Source: Siphonodentalium dalli
Taxonomy: Eukaryota; Mollusca; Scaphopoda; Gadilida; Siphonodentaliidae
DNA length: 64,000 nt
NCBI GenBank assembly: GCA_032622095.1
Contig: CP136064.1
Location: 129,941,605-130,005,604 of the forward strand
Reading direction: 5' to 3'
Shown here one piece after another: positions 33,970 through 45,000 of the stretch. The translations under genes and the position numbers were made by a program. The stretch's first letter is position 1. Each line of letters starts with the position of its first letter. Below the pieces are notes generated by a model. That model saw only the letters and a program-made list of their open reading frames with translations, was not told where the DNA came from and did no database searches.

Positions 33970-35487
33970 GGGTGAATATCTGAAAACTGTACAATTTGAT
34001 GTTACTACCATTGGCCCTATAATTACAGAATTGTGTGCAACGGGAGTAAACCAAATAATATTTTTTCCAGGTGACATCATATTTATAATGAATTTCAGCC
34101 AAAAACCTGGATCAATTTTGAGCTGTTGGATTTTTACAGAGCCAACTTGGTGCCATGTCATGAAATTGCTGAATGTTACTTTTCAACATTCAACACTATA
34201 TAGATAATTTTTTTCCTTAAAATATAAGATAAATTCAACATATTCAAACTTATTTGAGTCCATGAAACATGAACATAACAACTATAGCTGGAAGATGGAC
34301 TTTCTTCTTTCAAACTTTAAAATATAGACCACATTGCACCTGTTACCAATTTTTGTGTCACTCCTGTTACCAAGAGTATAACAAGGCATTACACTAGGGT
34401 GTAGAGTAGCCTTCTTGAGAAACCTGCCACCAGAGAGAAGTTCATTAAATAGGTAATCCCAACAAAAGTTCAAAAGGCGGTGATTTGAAATCATTTCTGC
34501 AGACCGGAGCACATTGCTGAACAAATGAAGAGAGTAGGTTAATTGTTTGTCACTCCTGTTACCGCAATATCATTTCTTTCCATCATTTCCCATTTATCAG
34601 GAATATATGTTTTATATACTATATTGAGTCTTTTGTGCAAATCATAAGTCATTAGTTATCAAATCCTGGAACATTTTTCGAAAATTTCTATAAACTACCA
34701 TATATGTCACTCCTGTTACTGTCACTCCTGTTACTTTTTTGGTAACAGGAGTGACAGTAACAGGAGTGACAGATATGTGCAACAAACGGTTATTGCCACC
34801 ACCCCGTTTTCTGGCCAGTATTTGTCCATGTAGATCAAGAAGATAGGAATTCAATATAAGCCATTTAAAAAAAACAACTTATAACAACATTGTAAAAACC
34901 AGGTGTGTCACTCCTGTTACCAAAATGTCACTCCTGTTACCAATGTCACTCCTGTTACCAGCGCATATTTCCATTTTGCTAAAAAAATACTCGCCCAAAG
35001 AAAACATTTATTATTATAATGGGATTGATACAAAGTTTAGACACTTATGAATATGTGATCAACTGGGAACTCTTGAGTTCATGGCCTACAGAGTAATCAG
35101 TTTTGCACTTTTGTGCAAGAAATATGCGAATTCACCCAGAGTATAGGGATTTTAAACATATTTACTATGATGAGCTTATTCAAGCTTAATTATTTCCTGG
35201 AAGTAACAAAAGGTAATAACAATAAATACATTTTAGTTGGGTGAAATGGCCGCACTTGGTGTAAGCTGATTGTTGTTTGTTAGTAACAGGAGTGACATGT
35301 TTTACTACCTACCTTGAGTGAGTCATGCTGCCATGGCAATGGGAATAAAATTCCAGCATGCCGAAGCAAATCCTAATTCATGGTAAGTCATCAGGTTCAA
35401 CATGGAAATGTTTTTTTCATGTGAATTTGAACTATGAATTTCGAGCAATGCAATTTTCCAAATTGTACAGTTTTCAGATATTCACCC
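33970..35487. mobile_element. DNA transposon with GGGTGAATATCTG ends, TSD AAAT
   Basis: Starts GGGTGAATATCTGAAAACTG and ends with the exact inverted form; the inverted repeat is about 29 bp. AAAT flanks both sides (33966-33969 and 35488-35491), a 4-bp duplication. At 1518 bp it carries no recognisable gene. Its body contains about ten GGTAACAGGAGTGACA words. I group it with 3065-7532 and 36247-39191 because of the GG-type ends, 4-bp duplication and internal word repeats. Confidence 0.85.
34356..35297. repeat. Ten copies of GGTAACAGGAGTGACA
   Basis: Reverse word at 34356-34371, 34548-34563, 34705-34720, 34720-34735, 34906-34921, 34926-34941 and 34944-34959. Forward word at 34741-34756, 34757-34771 (lacks the first G) and 35283-35297 (lacks the first G). 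The block 34705-34771 is an inverted repeat of two reverse and two forward words. The DNA between other copies is unrelated. Confidence 0.9.
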
Positions 35488-35491
35488 AAAT

Positions 35492-36242
35492 ATTTTCCAT
35501 GTGCTATCTCAGTTCACAACAGATCTTCGCTCGGAAAGTGACGTCACATTACAATATGCTCGCAATTACACCACCTCGGTCATAGGTGTAGTGAGCATAG
35601 CCAGGCATATTTACGCCTGGTCATTCCATTCATTGCCCATTGTAATTTCATTACCCATTGTAGCCGAGCTAATGAATGGTATCGTCACCTGGGATCGCAG
35701 CCTGGTCAGGGTTCACCTAAATGCAGAAAGTCCGCTAGAAATGCAGCAAGTCCGCTAGAAATGCAGCAAGTCCCTCTAATGGAGGGTGGTTTATTGGAGT
35801 TGTTGATGAGTTTAATCGGTGTTTTATTTAAATTATTATCCATTTGATTTATGATCTGTGGCAGTTGTTTAGAGATGATTGGAAATCTTTATCCCTTTAT
35901 AATTAAATTATGCAATTTATGGGTATTTGTAGAATTTTAACTGTAAAATAAAAGTTTTTCAAAGTTTTATTAAGATGCTATTTCTTTTATTCTACACACT
36001 ATTTAATATAATTTAATTAATATGATTTATATATTTTTTATTACGTGTTGGTCTATTCCTGATATGGTATAAATAAAGAGTGTTTGTTTTACACCTAATA
36101 ATATTCGCTTTTGAAAAGAGCTTTCAGTGTTAGTCTACTAAGTGTTAGTCTCACTAATTTACCCCCATGTCCACTTTTGCCTGAAAGGATGTCTTGATTG
36201 ACCAATAAAATTATTCGTAATCGTATTTGTCATTTTCATCAT
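35492..36242. other. No gene recognised
   Basis: Contains a short tandem repeat of 'gaaatgcagcaagtccgcta' (three units, 35718-35775). Otherwise AT-rich DNA without features. Confidence 0.45.
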
Positions 36243-36260
36243 AGTAGGGTGATTCTCCAG

Positions 36261-38850
36261 GTGTTGTACGGGACATTTATACTCTTATATGGCCCCTATT
36301 TTATTCAGGAAAATAAACTTGCGATATATAATATACTCTGGCAATGCTGCTAGGCACATATAACAAGCACAATAAAACTTGATTGCTCATAAAGATCTAA
36401 TTTAAAAATAGTAAAAAATATGCGGTGTTGTACGGGACATAATTTGGGAACTGGTTTTGTGGTCAATGACTTTCAACGACATATTCAATCCAACGATGAA
36501 GGTACTTGTCAGGATGTGTCCTTTGTGTGCTCAGAAAGTTAACCCTTTTGCAAAGTTGACATAACTATTGTAATGGGGTTCATTTACATTCCAGATATTG
36601 TTGAAAAAGCTGGTGTTGTACGGGACAACTGGAAAAGTGTTCTACGGGACATAATTTTCCATCAGAGATTATTATTGTATAATTTAAAGAAATGGTTCAA
36701 AGATAAATATTTTTCACTTAAGTATCATACCCATTGATATTACATACATACGATCATGAGTATGTAGGGGTTCCTGCGGCACATAAGATACTATGGGTAG
36801 CGGGATGGGGTGGTGGGTGGGTACTTACATACATACGATCATGAGTATGTAGTGGCGCCTGCGGCGCATAAGATACTATGGGTGGCGGGAATGGGTGGTG
36901 GGTGGGTACTTACATACATACGATCATGAGTATGTAGGGGCGCCTGCGGCGCATAAGATACTATGGATGGCGGGATGGGGTGGTGGGTGGGTACTTACAT
37001 ACATACGATCATGAGTATGTAGTGGCGCCTGCGGCGCATAAGATACTATGGGTGGCGGGAATGGGTGGTGGGTGGGTACTTACATACATACGATCATGAG
37101 TATGTAGGGGCGCCTGCGGCGCATAAGATACTATGGGTGGCGGGATGGGGTGGTGGGTACTTACATATATATGAGCATGAGTATGTAGTGGCGCCTGCGG
37201 CGCATAAGGTACTATGGGTGGCGGGGTAACTTACATACGATCATGAGTATATGGCGGGATGGGGTGGTGGGTGGGTACTTACATACATATGATCAAGATA
37301 CATATGGCGCATAAGATACTATGGGTGGCGGGATGGGGTGGTGGGATGGTACTTACATACATACGATCATGAGTATGTAGTGGCGCCTGCGGCGCATAAG
37401 ATACTATGCATGGCGGGATGGGGTGGTGGGTGTGTACTAGTACTTACATACATACGATCATGGGTATGTAAGGGCGCCTGCGGCGCATAAGATACTATAA
37501 TTGGCGGGATTGGGTGGTGAGTGGGTACTTACATGCATACAATCATGAGTGTGTAGTGGCGCCTGCAGCGCATAAGATACTATGGGTGGCGGGATGGGGT
37601 GGTGGATGGGTACTTACATACATACAATCATGAGTATGTAGGGGCGCCTGCGGCGCATACGATACTATGGGTGGCGGGATGGGGTGGCGGGATGGGGTCA
37701 CTTACATACGATCATGAGTATGCAGTGGCACCTGCGGCGCATAAGATACTATGGGCGGCGGGATGGGATGGTGGGGTCACTTACATACGATCATGAGCGT
37801 GTAGTGGCGCCTGCGGCGCATAAGTTACTATGGGTGGCGGGATGGGGTGGTAGGGTCACTTACATACGATCATGAGTATGTAGTGGCGTCTGCAGCGCAT
37901 AAGATACTATGCATGGCGGGATGGGGTGGTGGGTGGGTACTTACATACATACGATCATGAGTATGTAGTGGCGCCTGCAGCGCATAAGATACTATGGGTG
38001 GCTGGATGGGGTGGTGGATGGGTACTTACATGCATACGATCATGAGTATGTAGGGGCGCCTGCGGCGCATAAGATACTATGTATGGCGGGATGGGGTGGT
38101 GGGTGGGTACTTACATACATACGATCATGGGCATGTAGGGGCCCCTGCGGCGCATAAGATACTATGAGTGGCGGGATTGGGTGGTGGGTGGGTACTTACA
38201 TACATACGATCATGAGTGTGTAGTGGTGCCTGCAGCGCATAAGATACTATGGGTGGCGGGATGGGGTGGTGGGTGGGTACTTACATACACACGATCATGA
38301 GTATCTTGGGGTGCCTGCGGCGCATAAGATACTATGGGTGGCGGGATGGGGTGGTGGGTGGGTACTTTAGTGTACGGTATCGATATTCCAACAAAAGTAG
38401 AGTTATTTGAATATCCGGTATATGCATGACATGGGCACACAGGGTGGTACAAGGGACATAGTCCGTACTTATTATTTTAAAAAATAGTATACTTACTACC
38501 CAAGAGTATATTTATAGTAATATAGACAATATAATTGTGTAACAATTATGTTACTACACAGTATATGTGTGTTTTAGTAATAAATGTCAACCAAATGCAA
38601 TATATTGAACTTTATAAGAGCAGTAAAATTCATCAGTCAAATAGTGTTGTACGGGACATGTCCCGTACAACACCCCAAAGTGTTGTACGGGACAATATCA
38701 ATTTGAGTACTGAGAAAGGACAATGAGTTAGGTCTCATTTCTTGCTTGATGGCTTATATACAGAGGCATTGAAACTGAAATATGGGTGATCATATGGCAA
38801 GTTGGTCTTTCTGGGACAGAAAAATGGTTTAAAAAGTGTTGTACGGGACA
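36261..38850. repeat. Eight copies of GTGTTGTACGGGACA
   Basis: Forward at 36261-36275, 36425-36439, 36613-36627, 36637-36651 (one change), 38644-38658, 38680-38694 and 38836-38850; reverse at 38659-38673. The pair 38644-38673 forms a perfect 30-bp palindrome. A degenerate copy is near 38444-38458. Copies lie only in the non-satellite parts of the element. Confidence 0.9.
36739..38367. repeat. 85-bp satellite, about 19 units
   Basis: The unit begins 'tacttacatacatacgatca', continues 'tgagtatgtagtggcgcctg', 'cggcgcataagatactatgg' and ends 'ggatggggtggtgggtgggt'. Most units are 85 bp; several around 37170-37280 and 37660-37870 are shortened. The GC-rich part is shared with the 97-bp repeat at 31181-31439. 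Open frames found here on either strand are repeat artefacts. Confidence 0.92.
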
Positions 38851-39195
38851 TTGATAAAGGGCCAAATTTTGGGATTGAAAAAATGCGTTTATCGATATAT
38901 AGTGTAATTATTTCATTTCTATTCCATGAAATGTGTTCCCAGGTTACATTTACATAATAACATGTTTAAAAAGTGCTTAATATGCAGGGTATAAAATACA
39001 GGAAAAAGAGAGTAATGTTTGGATTTTCACGTAGGAGATATATGTCGATAAAAATCACACAATCACATTTCAACCAAAACTATTTGAATGTTGGTTAGCC
39101 TTATATCAATACCTTAACTAAATGACAACTGATTTAGTCTAAAATACCTTTTCAATTTTTGGATATTTGACTGTTATCTGGAGAATCGCCCAGTA

Positions 39196-39540
39196 GATCT
39201 TTCTTTTTTGAAACTTTCACTAATCTGTATGGTATGCAGTGTGTTTGTATTTGATATTTACCCACTCAGATATTTACCCCATTCGCAGGGGCCTAACATT
39301 CAAGTATGATATATTCATGTAACACCGGGGACCTAATCAGCATCCTGCTTCAGTTTGAAAACTGTGTTCAGCGTCACTATTAATTAACTTAAAGGTCTCA
39401 TTAATAAATAACTGCTTTTAAAACCCACTTGACAATGCTTCATTATGTGTTAATTATATGTGTTGAACGTGTGTCACATGATGGTAATTGAGCACTCAAT
39501 AGTTTCTTTTATGATGCAAATACATGAATTTTTTTCTTTT
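39196..39540. other. No gene recognised
   Basis: AT-rich DNA between a transposon and a foldback; 'ttcgcaggggcct' at 39284 resembles the terminus of the TAGGCCCCTGCGAA hAT family but has no partner nearby. Confidence 0.4.
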
Positions 39541-39548
39541 TTTGGGGT

Positions 39549-39804
39549 CAAGCCTTGAAATAGTGTGCCTGTCATTTGCAGAATGAGGTCCCCAGAGGGT
39601 GAATTTAGTGCTGCTACCCCCGCATAGTGGGCGAGCATCACCAAATTCACCCTCTGGGAACCTCATTCTGCTGAGATGTAAGCAGAATGAGGTCCCCAGA
39701 GGGTGAATTTGGTTATGCTAGCCCGCTATGCGGGGGTAGCATCACTAAATTCACCCTCTGGGGACCTCATTCTGCAAATGACAGACACACTATTTCAAGG
39801 CTTG
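39549..39804. mobile_element. Nested palindrome (foldback MITE)
   Basis: The ends are 'caagccttgaaatagtgtg' and its inverted form. Inside, the 29-bp word starting 'gcagaatgaggtccccagag' occurs four times in alternating orientation (about 39578, 39644 inverted, 39683, 39750 inverted), making two hairpins inside a larger one. The flanks TTTGGGGT (39541-39548) and TTTGGGTT (39805-39812) agree at 7 of 8 bases and may be a target duplication. Confidence 0.75.
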
Positions 39805-39812
39805 TTTGGGTT

Positions 39813-40210
39813 CACAGTAGTAGCTTGATACACAAGAGGTTCACACTTACATTGGGCGGTGGGCCATGATAGCATGATCCCATGAATTGCATAAACAAAT
39901 ATATTCAGGAGCTATACGCTGGTGTAATCAATGCCCTGTCATCGGAGATCAGTGCTGACATTGCATTATAAAAGATCGCTACACAGTAGTTGGCAATAAT
40001 AAGAATGTTGAATTTGTTATAGCTTATCCTATCGATCCACCCGGCCACATGGGGAAGATAAATATCATTGGGAAAAGTCTTCCATGTGCCAAAAAAAAAA
40101 CAACTTGAGTTTGCTATCTTCCACTGATTGTTCAGTTGACTGAACCATTTATAGACAGTACAATTTGGTATTGAAATAAACTCAAATCATACCATCTTCA
40201 TGTTCGGTAG
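39813..40210. other. No gene recognised
   Basis: No features apart from a run of A near 40091. Confidence 0.4.
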
Positions 40211-40217
40211 TCTCCGT

Positions 40218-40445
40218 GGAGCTCCGTGGTCCGGTGGTTAGCGTGTCAGACTTATGTTCGCTGTAAACACATCGATATGGGTTCGCAGCGCGTCGCCGGC
40301 CATTGAGTCTCCACACAGCAGTGGCTTGGCCACTTTGAGTGACATGCAATTGTCGGATTGCTCGCTGTTTAAAAACCTGCGCCAAGTTGTGACCCTTGAG
40401 CAAGGTCGCTCATACTGTGGCGGCTTCGCATCACTCGTGCGTTAA
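40218..40445 (+). mobile_element. tRNA-derived SINE
   Basis: An RNA polymerase III type promoter is readable: A box TGGTCCGGTGGTTAGCG (near 40227) and B box GGGTTCGCAGC (40279-40289), with tRNA-like spacing but no cloverleaf. The downstream part includes 'cccttgagcaaggtcgct', similar to conserved central parts of some SINEs. It is not a working tRNA gene because no anticodon arm or acceptor pairing can be made. Ends are approximate. Confidence 0.6.
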
Positions 40446-40538
40446 CGAGTACCAGTCAGCTTGTCATTCTGATGAGTATCAATGCGAGTTCTGATCAAAC
40501 TAAAGCAGCGCCTGCAATGGCTGCAGCTGTTTCATTGG

Positions 40539-41292
40539 CAGTGTTCGCGCTGTCGGTAGCCAAATTAGCCAATGGCTAATCTTTTTCGAATTTGGCTAAT
40601 AAAAATTTCATTTGGCTAAACTTTTTTTGAACCCAAATGGAGACTGAAAGCATGGAGCCAGAAAGCTAATTAATAAAAGCGCTCAATAGATCGACATTCA
40701 AGACGAAGTTAGGTGACGAAAGTATTTCATTATTTTCGTACTTATGAAATATCATACAAAGGGAAACCCGATCGACAACTCTATCAATCAAGCGATCACA
40801 AAGTGATATGCAATCATCTTTAGTTTTCACAAGACGGACATTCAAATACGCATGGACATTAAACCGACCATGGTTGAATTATGACAATGTGAAGAAAGCA
40901 ATGTTTTGTAAAGTGCATTGACGCCGGTATATAAGCAATTTCTTCGTAACAGGCTGTTTTAATCTGGCGAAAGATTACGTCACTCTGCACGAAGCAGCAA
41001 AAGGTCATTATTAATTTTTACATTTAATCCCCTAATCCCCCATTCAGCCCATTGTCTGTCTGGTCACCCGCACAATGCATGTTTATGATGACATTGTATT
41101 TATGACGGTCGAGGTTTATGAGGACCAAGTGTAAGACAATAGTCATTAATTGTGAACCGACCAGAAAACGATGATTTAATTTGGCCAAAGTTTTTTTTAA
41201 TTTGGCCAAAAAACATTTGGCTAAAGTTTTTTTCATTTGGCTAATAAAATTTTCATTTGGCTAAACTTTTTTTCGGTCCAGCGCGAACACTG
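40539..41292. mobile_element. hAT-type element, TSD TTCATTGG
   Basis: Starts CAGTGTTCGCGCTG and ends CAGCGCGAACACTG; exact duplication TTCATTGG at 40531-40538 and 41293-41300. Near each end a block 'atttggctaataaaa(a/t)tttcatttggctaaac' is repeated in the same direction, not inverted. Non-autonomous, 754 bp. Confidence 0.88.
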
Positions 41293-41300
41293 TTCATTGG

Positions 41301-41924
41301 TTGGCTTGTAGAAATGACTGGGGTAATATAATTATTGTACCAAGCGTGTTACAGCAAGTAATTGGTTAATCGCTATATAAAACTGGTCATTATTATTAGT
41401 CCAAGAAACAATGATTTAGAACTTAACCTCACACCCAGAGATAGATATATGGGGAACCGAAAATATGGTTAATCCACGGTGGTATTGGTTCAATTATTTG
41501 CTTAGTCCGCACAGTCCACATATATAACAGTAAAACAGCAAGTCTATACCATTTGAGTGATATTACTCTAAGGATGTAAATATATGAAATAAAGAGCAAT
41601 GTGCTCACAGCTTTTTGAATGTGATGTAAATTCAGCAAACACTTGGAGCTGTTCATGCACTTCACTGAATGTTATATGATGATTATATAAATATTCTATG
41701 AATTACATGTACATGTACACATAGTGCTCAAAGTGTGAAATCCAGCAATATTCATATAGAAATTCTTCAGGACCTTTGCCTATGAGGAAAACTACCAACT
41801 GACTGTTTATTTTGACTCAGCATCCATCATTCAGGTTCCTATTTTTATTTCAGTTTTTCTGATGATTGATGGTTCTCAGCATTATTGCTAGAAGACTGAA
41901 TATCTGAGCTACAACTTTCTAAAC
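41301..41924 (+). promoter_or_regulatory. Upstream region of SMC6
   Basis: Between the hAT element and the SMC6 start codon. No TATA box at a convincing place. A possible splice acceptor 'tttttatttcag' ends at 41851, so the first coding exon may begin there and a 5' untranslated exon may lie upstream. The stretch 41429-41700 has chance open frames only. Confidence 0.3.
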
Positions 41925-42050
41925 ATGCCCAAGAGATCAAAACACACACATGAAGGAAGTCAGCCCCTTAACAAGAAAAAAAGGGCAAGATCTGAGATAA
42001 ACAACCATGGAGATCAAGATGGAGGTGGGGATACATATGTTAGTCCAACA
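41925..42050 (+). CDS. SMC6: SMC6 coding exon 1
   Basis: 42 codons from ATG to 'agtccaaca' before donor gtgagt, phase 0. The peptide is Lys/Arg-rich (MPKRSK, NKKKRAR), a likely nuclear localisation segment typical of SMC6 N-termini. No other ATG in frame precedes it before stops. Confidence 0.85.
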
Positions 42051-45000
42051 GTGAGTATTTAAGAGGTATTGATATGTGTAAATGTAAGGCCACATCTTGG
42101 CAAAAAAAATGCTCAAAGACTAACTATGATGTAGATAAACAATCCAAACAATGTGAAAACTGGAGATCTGGAACCCTGAATGCATCATTGAAATTCAGTT
42201 TAGATAATGAGATGCATGCACAGCATATAACGGACCCATAGATGACTTATTTTAAATTATCCAGCCTACACAACTCTAAGAGACTGTAACATCAGTTAGA
42301 ATTTGCTGTCTCAGTTTTATATGGTCTGATCAACATTTCATATTTCAATTTCATATTCAATTTCGTTTTACAGTCAAGAGTTGCTGAGGTGGGAATTATT
42401 GAGCGAGTCTCCTTGAAGAACTTCATGTGTCATAACCAATTAGATGTGAAATTTGGATCGCATGTCAACTTTGTTATTGGACGAAATGGAAGTAAGTCAT
42501 ATTTACCAATTTAAATAGCGAAATACTGTGTTTCATCTGAGACCTCCCCATTACCATTATTTGTATGACATGAGTTATGCGTTAGTGACCAGCTACAAAT
42601 AAATGTAATCAAATATCACAATTATGACAAATTAACAGGTTTATTCCGTAGAAGATATTTGTTCTGAAAACCACATCAGTTCATCAGCATATTCTGTCAA
42701 AAATATTCTAGCAATCGTAAAGTAAACAAACAAAACCACATGGTCGTAAATTGAATTAATTCTTTCACTTATACCTGGTAATTTGTAAATAAAAAATATA
42801 TATTTCGCAAGATGTTCCGTGTCAGAAATGTGTAACTAGTAATATAGGACCAAGTAAAGATAAAATAAACACATAATAGTGGTGGGTGTTGGACTAAAAT
42901 AACAGTGCATGTTGTTGTCGATCTGTTGTGTATGGGTGTACTCAAATTGTTTTATGAGTGATTTTGGGTGTACTGGATTGTTGGCATGGAGGCCGAACTT
43001 AGCCGAGTACATTACGGACATTTCGGCTTTCAGTTAAAACGGTTAAAACGTACACAAACCGATATTAGTCCTAATAAACCTGAATATTCTATGTGTAACT
43101 TAACGTGAAAGTTAGATTATTATACACCATTATGACCATTAGATGTAACTCTTTCCGATATATATAGCATAGGTATTGATTTGTTAGGTAAAATGAAGTA
43201 AAATAGACTACAATTTCCGCGTAACTCATGTCATACAAATGATAATGGGGCGGTCTTGGACGAAAAACAGCATTTAGCTTTCCCAATATCTTAGCTGGAC
43301 ATGGACTATATATGTTCATGAATTTTTCCAACATTATCACTAGATAAATTAAATTTCCTTTTCTCATGTAAACAAATAGTATAGACAGCAGGGTAGCATT
43401 ATTTTCTTCATTCGAATTAGGGGATAACAGTGTGGTGTTTTGTGATTTCGGAAAGGTACATGGCGAATATACTGTGGCAAATTTAGTTAATGGGCGACGG
43501 CGGAGCCGGAGCCCATTAACGGGTATTTGCCACAGTATATTCGCCATGTACCTTTCCGAAATCACAACACACCACACTGTTATCCCCATTCTAATGCTCT
43601 TCGAACTTAAAAACATTATTTAGACAAACAAATGCCTCGTAATTATCAACGAAATGTGCGGCCATAGAAAACACTCAGCCAATTCACGACTTTTTATTTT
43701 AAATTGAATGCGTTAGATAAAATATAGTCCCTCAATTACCATCGCTCTTATCGTTAAAAATGCTGATAAACATGAAAAATGTCCACCTCAAATAGAAATA
43801 AATATGCACAACAATCAGTTCTTGCATGTACTTGATGTCTGTTTCAGATGTTTACCACTTACAAATTGCGGTTTCGATTTTACCGCGAACTTGAAGTTGA
43901 ATTGAAACAATGGCAAATTGTTTACTCAATGCTATGTATTTCACGCCGTGCATGTCTGTCGCGGTTCATGTCAAGAAATTTGTGGTCAAATGATATCGAG
44001 ACACGGACATTTGTGGGATATAACGGTGTGGTCTTTTGTACATGTATACAGGGTGAATGTACTAACTGTCAATTTTCGAAAAAGCGACGTAGCTGGTTTG
44101 TTTATATAGCAACGAGCTAGTAACGGAAGTCAGTAGACTGGGCGCCAACTCTATAATCTACTCCGTAACGTCGCCGGCATGTACTGCGTAAGGGTGACGT
44201 CATGGAGTGAAACGGAACATTGAGCGGGGCTGGATTTGGCATGGTCGAGATTAGGAATTCAGCTAACGGCAATATTGGCGCGTAGGAATATCTAACATTG
44301 AAGCGGTGAACCGGACTATACATTGCGACAGGTTATTGAATGAATAACCCCCCGCAAATATGTGGTGTTTCCGGGGGTATATTGGCCTAAGTGCATTAGA
44401 ATACAACATATATACATACATACACTTCATACATACCTGTATATATATCATAAGTTGATAAAATCTTCACATAAATGTGAACACTAAAATGCAATACAGT
44501 TTATGGTAGAAATTTTTTAATAATATTCCCAGCTCTTAAACACATTCTGTCTGTTCAAAAGGGTGGATGGGAATAGAGCCATGATCTTTACGAAGTGATC
44601 TTTATGCAGAGTGAAGCCTGAAGCGCGATGACTTTAATCCTTTACCACGACAGTTAATTCGTTATGACTTTCACGTGCTTAATCCAGATTAGCTCAACTG
44701 GCAATTACAGGTCTATTCATTAAGTCTTCTTGTGCCACAGTGAATTCTTCATCATACATCAATAGATATATTAGCAAATTATTATCGAAAATTTAATTCA
44801 TACAGATGGTGATTTATTGTTCAAATATGCACCTACCTATTGGCCTTCGTGAAACGTTCAGAAGAATTGGGACCAAGAGCACTCTTCCGAATCTTTGAAA
44901 ATGATGATGTAGCCTGAAGTAATATGCGCAGTTCTTATGTGTATGTTGCACTTGGCTTTCCAATCCACATTTCTCTTCATATATATTAGAACATTAGCTA

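Larger units (their letters stand above)
36247..39191. mobile_element. DNA transposon with GGGYGATTCTCCAG ends, TSD AGTA
   Basis: Starts GGGTGATTCTCCAG and ends with inverted GGGCGATTCTCCAG; AGTA flanks both sides (36243-36246 and 39192-39195). The first GTGTTGTACGGGACA word touches the left inverted repeat. The body contains a satellite array (36739-38367) and, on both sides of it, GTGTTGTACGGGACA words. No gene recognised. Length is 2945 bp, about 1.3 kb without the satellite. Confidence 0.82.

Noticed and set aside
34356-35297. CRISPR-like array (short repeats with unique spacers)
   Set aside because: The words are only 15-16 bp, occur in both orientations, and spacing runs from zero to hundreds of bases. 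The context is an animal genome with no cas genes.
36739-38367. Protein-coding frames on either strand in the satellite
   Set aside because: They follow the 85-bp unit, shift frame with unit length changes, and encode repeated low-complexity peptides.
40218-40300. A functional tRNA gene
   Set aside because: A and B boxes exist but no acceptor stem or anticodon arm can be formed; it fits a tRNA-derived SINE.
41925-42491. SMC5 rather than SMC6
   Set aside because: The basic tail, [14 protein letters not shown] and FNIQVDNP segments fit SMC6; SMC5 has different sequences at these places.
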